A DNA stretch of 64,000 bases, taken from NCBI GenBank assembly GCA_030770425.1, contig JASJFT010000055.1, positions 1 through 64,000 on the forward strand. The letters run 5' to 3'. The translations under genes and the position numbers were made by a program. The notes beneath the pieces were generated by a model, which saw only the letters and a program-made list of their open reading frames with translations, did no database searches and was not told the origin of the DNA. Shown in pieces: positions 1 through 10,230 of this stretch. This DNA is from Darksidea phi (taxonomy: Eukaryota > Ascomycota > Dothideomycetes > Pleosporales > Lentitheciaceae). Numbering within the stretch: position 1 is the stretch's first letter; the number at the start of each line of letters is the position of its first letter.

Positions 1-7
1 CTACTGT

Positions 8-69
8 GTACAAACTCCTACTGTGTTTCGTGCGGACCTTCTAAAGAGACTCCCACTATGCAAATCCAA
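8..69 (+). repeat. Short dispersed repeat, copy 1 (partner at 52550-52611)
   Basis: This 62-bp block matches 52550-52611 in the same orientation at about 52 of 62 positions, by eye. Each copy contains several versions of a short motif of the form CTCCTACTRTG. Five of the ten differences are C/T or G/A transitions, as expected for copies aged by RIP or deamination. It lies just downstream of the regulator gene that ends at 196. It is probably the edge of a transposable element, but no transposase is visible here. Confidence 0.6.
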
Positions 70-195
70 ATCAAATTGATATGCATTCACTAGCGTTGTG
101 AATCACTTGTAGAAAAAGACAGATATCCCCGGCAAGTATGCCATTGCGAATGGTTTCTTAATGCTTGTGTACAAATCGTACAGTCTCTCCCCGTA

Positions 196-2024
196 CTAAT
201 CTATCTCTATAATTCGGCCATATACAGGTAGATAAAGCGTAGTATGGCCAGGATAATCCATATACTGCTCCAACACGTCAACAATCTTACACTTGTGGCT
301 ACAGTATGTCAGATAATCTCTAAGGTGCACGAGTGCGCTCAGAGAATGCGTTGACTCCTTCCCCGGTACCCCATGATTGGAATCAACAAGACATTTATGG
401 ATTAGCTCAGTCACAAGTACCCACACATCCCCTAGCTCCATCAAAAAGGCAACTAATTCGATACCTGAAATCTCATTTCTCAAGGCTTTGGGAATGAGAA
501 GCTTCAGCCATCTCAGAGTATGGTCAGTGATCTTGCGAGTCCATACTCGATTCTCTTCTGAGAAAGGCTTTTGTTCCCGGCGATAGCAGAAATCCAGGGC
601 TTCGCCGACGGTGAACAGCCGTGACTTGTAGGCTATTACGTGTCCGTCCCAAAAGCTCTTTTCCAATCGCGTATTTTTCGATCGCGCACGAACCCTTAAT
701 TCCGATTTGAGACTATGGCCATGAAAGCAAAGCTCGGCTATTGTCTATTAGTGATGTTATGCTTAACTCCTCGATGTACAGCTTACCACTATCCGCAAAG
801 TTGAGCATGCAAATGTCCGAATCGAAGCATGCAGTGAAAGTCAGTAAAGGCAGATTTTTTGCGCGTTCGAACGTTTCAACACAACGAGTACAGGGAATGC
901 GGCCATCGCACTATCGAACCAGTCAGCGATTAAATAGCAACGTAATAACATTATGTTCTCACTTTGACTTTCTGGACGACGCATCGGAAGCAAGCCTTCT
1001 TGCTTCGAGGCTCCACTCTTCTGCGGTTTTTCTTGACGGCAGGTTCGATCAAAAAGCATCCATGTGGTGCGGCTTTTGTGCTGTACTGTCTTGTCTTGGA
1101 CACCCTTGAGGTGAGCGCTGAGGGAGAATGAAGAGACCGTAAGGATTTCGTCGCAGAGTTCGGATCCTTGCGTGGCTGAATAGCCGGCAATCTCGGGCCA
1201 ACTTTTGTGATTTGGGGTGGACGAACTTGCGAGGTGACGATGGTATCCGGGATTATGCGCTTGGCCTGTATGAAATGGGCAGTTTGGAGTCCAGCATTCA
1301 ACTCTTGGTTCGGTATACCGGTTGAGTCACAGGCTTTGGTCGGATTCAGAAGGCCGAGAGAAGTCGATGGAAAACGACTTCCCATCGCAAATGGATCTGG
1401 CTGAGCTAAAGTCTCCACGGTCGCATCCGGTAGAGTTCCGATCAGAGTTCCAGCAGGCACAATCTGGTTCGACAAGTCTTGAACACCGATTTCGCCATTT
1501 GAGTCTGAAGACATACCCGAAGCACGGACAAGATTCGGTTGTGTGTGTTCGTCCTCGCAAAGGAATGAATCCATGCTCCAGTCAATGGGACAAGTAACAG
1601 ACGTGTCCTCGGTAGCAGTACCAAGATCGAGTATGTTATTCAGAGTCGGAGTGGTGATGAAAGCTAGGTCATTTGGTTGTATTTGGTTCGGGTAAGCGAT
1701 TGGTAGATTCTCGAGCTCGGTCGGTGGATCGAAAGTTGCGTCCATGATGTTGGTATTGTTGAACAGTGATGGGATGTCCTCGCCGCCTTGCACTACGTCG
1801 TTGAAGAACGGGTCAAGAAGTAGGCTGTCATTGCTCGAAGTGGTTTGCCAGTTGGGTCCGTCGAGAAGTGAAGGACCGGAGGTGAATCGCTGAGGCAACT
1901 CCTGGAGAGGTTGAAAACCATTCGATATCTCTACCCGATCAGTTGGCAATTTGTTTAACGGATGTATTTCCTCCTGCCAATTCAACATGCCTGAGAGCAG
2001 CTCGGCTTCGTCGCTGGGATCCAT
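196..2024 (-). CDS. Fungal Zn2Cys6 transcription regulator with internal zinc cluster
   Basis: Probable nuclear DNA-binding regulator. Three exons on the minus strand, 2024-963, 910-787 and 737-196, join in phase to 575 residues. Intron 1 (52 nt) starts GTGAGA and ends GATAG; intron 2 (49 nt) starts GTAAGC, has CTAAT near the end and closes ATAG. The zinc cluster spans the first junction: Cys345, 348, 355, 361, 364 and 382, spacing C-x2-C-x6-C-x5-C-x2-C-x17-C. The last gap is longer than the usual 6-9 residues. The cluster sits after a 340-residue acidic, Ser/Thr/Pro-rich segment that could be an activation region, whereas most family members carry it near the N-terminus. The C-terminal 180 residues (with LEKSFWDG) look like the conserved tail of a subgroup common in Dothideomycetes. 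Target genes cannot be inferred. Without the second intron the frame is broken, so the splicing is well supported. Confidence 0.8.
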
Positions 2025-2716
2025 TGCAAGGGAAAACAGGGCTAGATGAGGCTCTAACCTGGAATAATTGTTTCCAAAAGTGGAGATGAAGAATTTTGGA
2101 AAAGTTTGATCGTGTTGGGTATCAGGCTGTCTATATATCTATTTCGCTCTGAATATTCAGCTGACGCACCTCGCAGCCATCAGGAGTCAGGTATGTCCAA
2201 TCACAAACTAAATTCCTCATCCGGTTCCTCAGTATAGTTTAGTGTAGAAACTGACCACTCACAGGCCTATGCTGGGTGGGGGTTGCTTCAACCAATCCAA
2301 GCTTAACACACTTTTCCGGCTCCCCTTTGAAGTCTAGCGCATCGGCTGTAATGCATATCGAGCACCGCCTCTTACTACGTAACACAACACGCTGGATTGG
2401 ATGAGTACCAATGAGCAGAAAAGGGTTTGTTCCGGTTCCCATTTTGCGTTAGGCTTTATTTACTATGCGAGAGACTTCGACCATCCGACTCCCCAAAAGA
2501 GAAGTGTAAAGACAGAGTTGCTTTAACTTCGCGCGTATAAAACTTCCAGGACTATCCTTTGAAATGAGGACCTCGAATTCAAAAAAAGCTACTTCTTTGA
2601 CAGCAGTGTTAATCGCTCTGTGTGTACCCACCTACTACCGCCCGTAACCTGCTCCGATAAACAGCTCTCCACTCGACCGAAATCCACCACACACTTCTGC
2701 TAAGTCGCATCCCGCC
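2025..2716. other. Intergenic, upstream of the Zn2Cys6 regulator
   Basis: This divergent spacer separates the regulator start at 2024 from the small candidate gene at 2717. Only short reading frames without recognisable protein character are present, and no RNA gene or repeat was seen. It should hold the regulator promoter. Confidence 0.5.
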
Positions 2717-2900
2717 ATGGCTGGGTCCTCTTGGAGTGTCGCAGCCATTATCGGGCTCATTACAATATTCATCATGATTGCCCTCGCAATGGCTAGATGG
2801 TTCGTGGAGCATCGTTTTGGTGGTAGAGGTACGTTCGTTATGCTGTGACACTAGGCTTATGCTGAATTATCGAAGGTACTCAGCGCGAACGAAGTTATGA
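2717..2900 (+). CDS. Candidate micro-protein with one membrane segment
   Basis: Two exons, 2717-2828 and 2884-2900, join in phase to a 42-residue protein. The start is in a strong fungal context (GCCATGG). The 55-nt intron begins GTACGT and ends TCAG. Residues about 7-25 form one hydrophobic segment (IIGLITIFIMIALAMA), followed by a basic tail (ARWFVEHRF then GGRARTKL), as in a small single-pass membrane protein. Without splicing the frame gives 43 residues ending in the intron, so the membrane segment is unchanged either way. I do not recognise a family. Support is limited to start context, intron signals and hydrophobicity, so this could be a chance reading frame. Confidence 0.35.
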
Positions 2901-4317
2901 ACTAGAAGCATGAACATAGGATTTGGCCGAGTGTTGGCGAATTTCCGTCTGAAACAACGCTACATTCAGACGCTCGAAACAGAAGGGAGCGTCTGGGCGA
3001 TGCACACTGGTTTTATCATTGTATACATTAAAGTAGATGGAAAGGAGCAAATGGAAAGGCCTGACAACCATGGCTCTAGATCACGTACGCGAGAGAACAT
3101 ACTGAGATGTGAACAATAATTAGCCTGTCTATTGCTATTGTAAATTTGGGGGCAAACTGTGAGGCTACACCGACATTTGACCTAAGGAAGAGAGCAGTTG
3201 TCGATTGTTGACGTCCACACTGCCATGTCTATCTCTAGTATCTCGAAGCTGCAGCGTTCTGTCCCTGCTTGTTGCCTCGATCACGAGCTTACATGATGTG
3301 ACACATCCCAAAGCTCGATTGGGGATGATCTCAGGGTTCGCAATCCTATTTGTAGTCAGTACCGAATTTTCGAGCAACGCCAGTAGAAGTGGGGTTATGC
3401 CGCAATTGCTGCTGTGCCCTGGTCTGTGATCGACAAGGTGTTCCAGTATACAACTATAACCAGGACACTGTCTTGGTCGTTCCTCGTTGCTCCTTGGACA
3501 CGTCGTTCTCGAAGGCGACACTCAAAGTCTCGGCAATCATGGCGAAGAATGTTTGTCTTCAGCTCGCGATCAAAAGTTTGCAGTGGGACTAACATTTTGA
3601 AGGAGAAGAAACGCTACACCTCGCAAACAGGACGATTCTGACGCCATATATCAGACATATGCATTAAACACATGTCTATGCTGCTTGGAGTCGCCTCGAA
3701 ATTGAGCGTCTCGCTCTACTGAATGGTAGTTCCCTCCGATAAGAGCTCCATTAGTACTCTGGACACAATGGACGATACCGCGCATGAATTCGCGCCTGGG
3801 CCCGGTGAAGAGCAAATCGGACATCAGCCGAAAGAGGTAGGAAAGAAGGGGGAGTACGGACACCACCGCGGGCGACGTGCAGCGACCTCTCTTAGCAAAT
3901 GCTTTGAAATGGAGAGAAAGCTGTGACGTAAGAGCGGGCACAGTAGGCGACCTTTTAGCCGAACACCACGAAAACGGAATGGTACTCGCAGCCCCACACA
4001 AGGCACACGCATTTATCTAGGTGCGGGGAAACCGACTATTACTGGGTTTGCGCTCCGCGGGCGTGTCATTTAGCTAACAGGCTAGCTACGTGTGGTATGT
4101 GCAGCCGACAAGCACTAACCTAATCGGAAAGGTAGAGCGCTGGTAATCGTCGAAGTCTTCGCTAGGTATGTCTATAGTAAAGAACTGCCGAAATGCACTC
4201 TAAGAGTTCGGTACGACCTTCTCCGCGCAATTCGGAGGAGGCGTTAACTTATAACACATGGAGCAACCGTCTCTTCCGTAAGTCTCTTGCAATCATCTCA
4301 CCATTCACCTGTTCAAC
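2901..4317. other. Intergenic, 1.4 kb
   Basis: Small overlapping reading frames occur on both strands but none has a conserved motif or plausible splice joins. Nothing identifiable was seen apart from the promoter-proximal sequence of the hydrolase gene at 4318. Confidence 0.5.
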
Positions 4318-5685
4318 ATGAAATTATTCTCGTTATACCTCTCTTTCCTCTTCCCCCCCTTCCTCCATGCTCAGGAAGCATGCGATGCAGCTTGCCAGGC
4401 GGCTTTTAAGCAGTCTCAAGCAATCGAAGCCGCATCCTGGGTTTCGAAAAACGTAACGATAGAGGAGTTCTATAACACCCCAGCCAATGCGAGTGGAGCA
4501 GTACCAGGGGACCTACTGAGATGGGAAGATCTCTCACAGGAATCTGTCAATACAAACTTCTCTGCGCCTTCCGGCATGTCCATCTCACGGTTCCTGTACA
4601 TGACCGAGGACATGGACAGGAAGCCAATACCAGCGAGCGCTTTTGTGTTGCTCCCTTACAACAAGCCTGATCCCAATAAACCACTGAACACTCTTGTGTG
4701 GACTCATGGGACAGCCGGACGTATACGGAACTGCGCGCCTTCAAATCACCAGGACTTGTACTACGGATGGGAAGGCCCGTATGCTCTTGCCCAAGCCGGT
4801 TATGCGGTCATCGCGCCTGACTACGCGGGTCAAGGTTCAGACATACCACAGGGTTTCATGTACGAGGCGGGTTTCCTTCACGCTGCCGATGCCGCGTTTG
4901 GCCTAATCGCGGCCCGCAAGGTTATTGGCGACCTACTATCGGAAGAATGGGTGGTGATTGGACATAGCGAGGGTGGCATGACAGCATGGCGTACGAATGA
5001 ACGACTAGCCAGGCCTGGTCAAGATGCACTACTCAAGGCGGGCAAGTTTCTTGGTGCGGTCGCCAATTCACCGGCACTTCGGCCGCTGGATCTCATCCCA
5101 GAATCGATTCGACGTGCGACAGGCGGGCCAATTGGCGATGCAGTGTCCGTGTTCTTTGTCCAATCTCTCGCCATGCTATTCCCAGAAGAGATCCGCCTTG
5201 AGGATTACGTTACCGACACTGTTCTTGCTAGGATTCCACTCGTAGATCAGGGATGTCTGCTCACTGGACGAGCGCTCTTCTCTAATCTCACCAAGGACGA
5301 ACTGTTCAAAAACATGAGCTGGCTCGAACACCCTGCCGTCGTCAACTGGCAGAAAGAATACAACGGTGCTGGTCCGCACGCCTTAGCAGCACCGATGTTA
5401 GTTGTACAAGGAATCGCGGACCCACTTACGTACGCAAATAACACGGAATGGGACTTCAATCAAACCTGCAGTTCTTTTCCTGAGAGCGACGCAACGCTAG
5501 TGTTGTATCCAGGCGCGGATCACAATGTAGCAACCTTCGTAACGCAACTCGATGCCCTACGGTGGATCAGAGATCGTTTCGATGGGGTTGAGGTTCCGAA
5601 GGGTTGTGAAATTAAGACAGCCAAGACTGTGACGACGAGATTCAAGAACGTCGGTTCATTTTACCAGGGAGTCACCGGCTCATAA
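4318..5685 (+). CDS. Secreted alpha/beta hydrolase, secretory-lipase-like
   Basis: Single-exon gene, 455 residues. The N-terminus is a signal peptide (MKLFSLYLSFLFPPFLHA), so the product should be extracellular. The nucleophile elbow is GHSEGG with Ser217. Probable acid and base of the triad are Asp368 (in GIADPL) and His402 (in GADHN). The oxyanion-side motif WTHGTAG precedes the elbow, and two cysteines near residues 20-24 may form a disulfide. Length and motif order fit fungal secretory lipases/esterases; substrate cannot be read from sequence and could be lipids, esters or cell-wall compounds. Several NxT/NxS sites suggest N-glycosylation. It stands alone between gene-poor stretches. Confidence 0.85.
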   Translation: MKLFSLYLSFLFPPFLHAQEACDAACQAAFKQSQAIEAASWVSKNVTIEEFYNTPANASGAVPGDLLRWEDLSQESVNTNFSAPSGMSISRFLYMTEDMDRKPIPASAFVLLPYNKPDPNKPLNTLVWTHGTAGRIRNCAPSNHQDLYYGWEGPYALAQAGYAVIAPDYAGQGSDIPQGFMYEAGFLHAADAAFGLIAARKVIGDLLSEEWVVIGHSEGGMTAWRTNERLARPGQDALLKAGKFLGAVANSPALRPLDLIPESIRRATGGPIGDAVSVFFVQSLAMLFPEEIRLEDYVTDTVLARIPLVDQGCLLTGRALFSNLTKDELFKNMSWLEHPAVVNWQKEYNGAGPHALAAPMLVVQGIADPLTYANNTEWDFNQTCSSFPESDATLVLYPGADHNVATFVTQLDALRWIRDRFDGVEVPKGCEIKTAKTVTTRFKNVGSFYQGVTGS

Positions 5686-5838
5686 GCGGCTGAGTGATAG
5701 GGATCAAATCTCATTCTTAGCAGTTACGCAAGACCCTCTAGTATTCTGGCAACTTTCTATCGAACACGGGATTAGGATTAATTAATCAGGTGGGATTACA
5801 GTAGAGAGAATCGTAAAGTAACTATACCTCTTAGATAT

Positions 5839-6303
5839 CGAATGAGTAGCAATCATCGCGTCGTCAAACTCGCGGAATAACCCAAAAAGGTGACACGAAA
5901 AAAGCAATTCGTCCCGAATACCTTGAAACGCAAGAGGGTTGTTGGTTGCAGTCATTACCTGTAATTGCCTGAGGCGTCACGGTATAACTGCGAGGGCAAC
6001 GGCCAGAGCCTTGGAGAGGGCGTAGCGCGTGCCATGATATTAAGCGGTAGCGACAGTAGTCTACCAGACTCGAGAGCCGCCAGAAACGTGACCTGCTGCC
6101 TACTCAACGTCCCATAAGCGGAGCGTTGTATTCCATCCTCCATCCTCCATCCTTCACAGTCTCATCAATTACTCTACCCATCCACGCAGCTAGCTTACCT
6201 CTTCAACCTACGACGTCACCTCCATCTCGCGACCCCACGAGTACCCGTGGGGCCGTCTCAAAAGCCATTTCGAAACTCGTCCGCCGTATACCATCGATCC
6301 ATA
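5839..6303 (+). repeat. Dispersed element copy A (shared core)
   Basis: The core begins CGAATGAGTAGC and ends near ACCATCGATCC. It matches 51545-51931 in the same orientation and 37915-38387 in reverse. Shared landmarks include CTCGCGGAATAACCC, GCGGTAGCGACAGTAGTC and CCACGCAGCTAGC. Many differences between copies are C/T or G/A. Unlike the other two copies there is no flanking duplication directly at the core end. A 16-bp segment before the core (5823-5838) is instead matched 13/16 at 6502-6517, so this copy may be a longer version of about 660 bp. No coding capacity for a transposase or reverse transcriptase was found. Confidence 0.8.
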
Positions 6304-7187
6304 GCCCCATGACTTCCGTCGCAGCCACGCAACCGGAGGGTGGCATCGCCACAGGCGCGTCGGTGCATCGCTGCCTCTACCCCCCGTTCACAGAGGCAGC
6401 CCTTGAGTACACCAAAAGCACGTTTGGTGATCTCGATCACCTCATCCTTGTTGATCCCAAGAAGGATAACTGGGCACGCCAGCTCAAGGTTGGAAAACGG
6501 GAATACCTCCTCGATATAAGTTTATTTAGTTTGGATTTGTATAGTGGGAGTATAGAATAAAGTCTTCTTAACTTAGATAGGTCTATCGCCGATTAGGTCT
6601 CTTATATCTTTAGGAGGTAGAAGGGCTAATATTCTAACAAGTCGATAAAATAACAACTTACTACGTTATAACTAGGGATAGGGAGGATAAGGAGATTACT
6701 TTTAATTAGACGGGAGCGAGGCTAAGAGATTGTAGGAAAGCATCGTCTAAGTCGTAGTTAAGGGATATCCTTATAATGAAGGAAGATAGCTCTAAGTAAT
6801 CGAGGGTAGAGAATGCGCGGGCGCTGAAGCTGCAGTCGCCAAGTCAGAGCGACGTTCCATACGTGGCCAGGCTGCGGAGATAATTTTCCCGCCGCTTTGA
6901 GGTGCGAAATTTTAGGTGCGCCGTTGGTCGCCGCCGATGGCGACGTCTTCTACTTTGTCAGCCATCGCACTATTAACAACGACTAATAGGAGATTGGAAC
7001 AAGTCCACTTTACAATCAATTCCGTTAAAGGGCGGCTTAGAGGGCGATGGTGATATTGATCTCTCTCGATATTTCGTACTGTCTATCCTTGCTTGGGAAA
7101 CCGGAGAAGAGAAAAACAGCTGCAGAGCTCCGCCTCCACCCTTGGTTGAGACCTGCTGAGGCGGAAGCGGAGGCGGGAGCAACGTGA
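6304..7187. other. AT-rich, RIP-like sequence after repeat copy A
   Basis: From about 6520 to 6830 the sequence is rich in TA steps and nearly free of long reading frames, as in RIP-damaged repeats. A 70-residue open stretch at about 6310-6517 (VHRCLYPPF, DLDHLILVDPKK) has a protein-like look but no recognised family, and no stable gene model can be built around it. Confidence 0.45.
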
Positions 7188-7508
7188 ATGGGCGAGCTAT
7201 TTCGTCCTTGTAACGGTTCTCATCCCCCCTCCCTCAGCGGTATCTCTTCTTTCCGCACCTTCGACTTCATAGAATTAGATGAAAAGGAGAAATGGACGAC
7301 ATACAAGTTCATTAAGAATGTCTATATATGGGTGCCAATGCATTTGGACAGAATCCGCTCGGTCAATGACGAACCACCGTCCGATTTTGATTTTGAAGTC
7401 AGAATTTGCATGCTAGACCTAGAATGGGCATGGTACTTACAGACAGGCAGGTTAAAAATAGACTCAATCCCAATTTGGCCTCGTGCAGACATTTCGTTGC
7501 CTTCTTAA
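7188..7508 (+). CDS. Doubtful small ORF
   Basis: Open frame of 106 codons with a fairly balanced composition (motifs FDFIELDEKEKW and CMLDLEWAWYLQTG), in an otherwise RIP-like region. No family, signal peptide or membrane segment is seen. It may be the remnant of a larger gene, since no acceptable splice partner was found on either side. Confidence 0.2.
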   Translation: MGELFRPCNGSHPPSLSGISSFRTFDFIELDEKEKWTTYKFIKNVYIWVPMHLDRIRSVNDEPPSDFDFEVRICMLDLEWAWYLQTGRLKIDSIPIWPRADISLPS

Positions 7509-8356
7509 TCTGTACTATGAAATAAGGGCCGACCACGATGCCGGCTATAACACCACCTTGATTAACCTTGCTGCCTGGGAGATTTGATTTGTGAACAATG
7601 CACGCGTCGGCGAGTATAAGTCCGTCTCAGTACCATAGGACTGAGGTGTGTAACCGCACAAGACTTTATCCTCTACCAAGCACTTAGAAAGCTTCCAGAG
7701 CGATCACCGCTTCGCTGCGCCCGTAAGTAACCCTGTTACTCGGAAAACCGCGAGACAGATGACCGGCAATCATTGACTAATAGTTATAGATGTGTATCTG
7801 GAAGAAGATTCTTTGTAAGGGAAAGGGAGAAACTTGCCAGCATGAATTTAGAAGGTTTCGGGACCAAGACTGTGGGGGACACCACGACGATGCCTCGGCT
7901 ACAGGTTGGGTAGTGGAACGTGAAGGGTTGTGTCAAGCTTGCGCCTACCCTTCTCCACCCGATAGTGATGGGTGACGGGCAGACAGCAGTAATACACTGG
8001 TTCCTCGTTCGTTGCAAGGCTTCGCAAAAAGGCCTAGTTTGGTGGTTTTTCCTTAGGCCTGCCGCTGGCGAGCCTTCCACCTAGGCCGCACGGGCCACGA
8101 GATACTAGCCAATCGTATCGAACATCTTGAACCTTGCATTTGAATTAATAAGCCCGCTGAAGTTCCTTCTCACACCTTTGTTCGCCTCACTTCGCGCGTC
8201 CTCACCGCTTGATCTCTCGACTCCCATGGAGCTCCAAGCAGTACCTCTCTCAAAGGTATAGAGCCAGAGATTACTTCCCGTTGCAGCTTGGATTTCTGAC
8301 AATAAACTCAGCCTATCATTGATATTCTCCAGGCGCGGAAACCGACAAGAGTTGCA
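7509..8356. other. Intergenic, no identifiable gene
   Basis: Short frames on both strands; nothing recognisable. Confidence 0.4.
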
Positions 8357-8758
8357 GTGTTTCTGAGAAGAAAATCGCCCCTTTATCCTAACCCGTACGA
8401 TGAGGTCGTGCAGAAGGCCTGCTCTACTCTCGACGTCCCTCATAACGAAAGCCGACACAAGCTCCTTGCGATCCAAAAGTGGCAACAGTTGACCATCTTG
8501 GTATTCGATATTTTTCATGACGAATACGATGTGTCCACTGCCCACCGCGTGGTGAAGCTTCCAGTTCTTCTAGTTGACTATGGCAAAAGACTCTCTTATG
8601 TCAGAATCGCGAGCCTTGATCTTCAAGAACAGATCAACGTTCACGTCGCGAAGCAACACAACTATAACGGCTGGGACGGAAAGCCGCCCTTCTTTGAAGA
8701 TCAGACAGGCCCAGTACCACCAAAGTATTACAATCCCCGTGACACCTCGATTTTGTGA
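8357..8758 (+). CDS. Doubtful ORF, possible gene remnant
   Basis: Open frame of 133 codons (motifs WQQLTILVFDIFHDEY, VVKLPVLLVDYGKRLS, NYNGWDGKPPFFEDQ) with amino-acid use like a real protein. The opposite strand also has a 146-codon frame at 8105-8545, so openness alone is not decisive. Upstream of 8340 the same strand encodes another protein-like stretch interrupted by stops, suggesting an old multi-exon gene or pseudogene. Function unknown. Confidence 0.25.
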   Translation: MFLRRKSPLYPNPYDEVVQKACSTLDVPHNESRHKLLAIQKWQQLTILVFDIFHDEYDVSTAHRVVKLPVLLVDYGKRLSYVRIASLDLQEQINVHVAKQHNYNGWDGKPPFFEDQTGPVPPKYYNPRDTSIL

Positions 8759-9356
8759 GGATGAAAAGGTAAAAGCCATCTCAAATCTCGTCTTCTCTAC
8801 GTTAAAACTTCTTTTCTAACGTCCACTTGAAGCTAGGCGCGACTAGAACAACCCCAATAGGGATTTAGAGGCGATCTACCTCCTCCCGTTGCCACGAACC
8901 ACAGGCTCCTCTATTCGCAGGACGGACCGGTGAAAGTTCACAGCACGAATGCACAAATCAAGCTTTTAGCGATGGATTATCGAATTTCCGCGTTGGATCT
9001 CGGACGAGAGAGACAATATCGTGAATCTTGAGATCGTGACGGTGTTTTGGCAGAATGACCTTGAGAAAAGTGGCTCTGTCAGGTGCTTATAGAATGTTGG
9101 TAGCTTGGGATTACTCTTCAAGAAAGGGTCATTTCGCCCAACTTCTATCTCAAACGTTCTCTAGAATGCAACTGGTATAACCGGGCAAACGCTGTTAGTT
9201 GCAGATGGAGGGTTTCCGACCGCTTGAATGGATGCTTTTCCATTTATAAGCAAGTCAATAGGTAGTGTGCTCTTGACACAAACAACAAACAGGGGCGCGG
9301 TATTCCAAATGTGAGCAGTGAAAAGATTGAACGTATAATAAGTAAATTGCAGCACT
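8759..9356. other. Intergenic, no identifiable gene
   Basis: No coding, RNA or repeat signal was recognised between the doubtful ORF and the 3' end of the FunK1 pseudogene. Confidence 0.4.
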
Positions 9357-9970
9357 CTATCCTTCTTCAGCCTTGATATCATCAATAGCCTTGTCAAACG
9401 CTGTGACGATCGGCCCATAGAGAATCTCCAGGTCCTTGGGTGTGCCCGTAAAGATATCACCCTCACGGAAAGGAAATAAGATTCCCCACAACTCCCTGCA
9501 AAGCGGTTTAACGCAGTCGAATACCGGCGGGAATTCGTTCATCAAGAGTCGTTCAAATTCCATTCTGGTTGACATATTTCCAATTTTCGCATTCGCGAAT
9601 TTCCTCATAGCTTCCAGTGTACCAATTTGTTATCATAGTGTCTTTTGGCCACTCGTCACCCCACCCACGACGAGCGTATTGCCAGATAAGAATATAGAAG
9701 AATGATTCGAGATGGTGGCGATAGGTGTGTGAGATCCCAAGCAGAACTTCAATCGCCATAAGCTCCATCATACCGGTACGACAGCGACGCGCCGCTACGT
9801 CCGCTACTAAGTTCTTTAGTAAGGTCCAGGTCGATCAGTATCCCCATGACGCCAGTCCTTTTGGGGTCAGTTATAATAATATTGTTCTCGGAAATGTTAC
9901 GGTACAAGATATTACCTTTGAGGTATAAGGACCCGTATACCTTAATAGTATTATAGAGCGCCCCTAGGAG
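9357..9970 (-). pseudogene. FunK1-type fungal protein kinase, decayed C-terminal part
   Basis: FunK1 kinases are kinase-fold proteins expanded in fungi. Reading the minus strand in three frames in order gives, first, LYLKGNILYRNISENN and ILIDLDLTKEL; then MELMAIEVLLG, TYRHHLESFFYILIW and ARRGWGD; and finally EFPPVFDCVKPLCREL and FTGTPKDLEILY. This order matches the catalytic loop to C-lobe of FunK1. At least two frameshifts (near 9785 and near 9600) separate the pieces. The catalytic HRD is read here as Tyr-Arg-Asn, two changes that correspond to CAC-to-TAC and GAC-to-AAC transitions as made by RIP. The N-lobe is missing and the fragment abuts a transposase fragment on its 5' side. It cannot encode an active kinase. 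Confidence 0.8.
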
Positions 9971-9971
9971 C

Positions 9972-10230
9972 TGCCATCTTCAACGTCTCTTCCTGATCGC
10001 TGATGAATACCCGTGGTTGTTGTACCCCTGTCTTGAGGAGGAAGTTCGCGATTGCCCAATAGTAGTCTGCTTGCGTCTCGTTGCTAAGGAAGCAGAAGCC
10101 TGCAGAGAAAAAGGTCTATACATTAGTGTAGCTAAGGATGTATAATAGTAGAAATTTATACTTGTTTGTTCGGTATATACAATCTATATTAATAGTACAT
10201 CCGGATTGGCGAGAAGTAGCTCTACCTACT
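9972..10230 (-). mobile_element. MULE-family transposase fragment (DDE core), inactivated
   Basis: The minus strand reads, with one stop codon, ANPDVLLIDCIYRTNKYKF, then FFSAGFCFLSNETQADYYWA and VFISDQEETLKMAA. These correspond to the MULE transposase domain: the first catalytic Asp in LIDCxYRTNKY, the GFCFL...DYxWA block, and the second Asp in the xSDxExxL motif. The third catalytic acid and the remaining protein are absent. An in-frame stop lies between the first two blocks, and the flanks (10100-10450) are AT-rich and stop-riddled, including a short TAA repeat near 10338. This is a dead remnant of a Mutator-like (Hop-like) DNA transposon ending directly at the FunK1 fragment. Confidence 0.75.
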
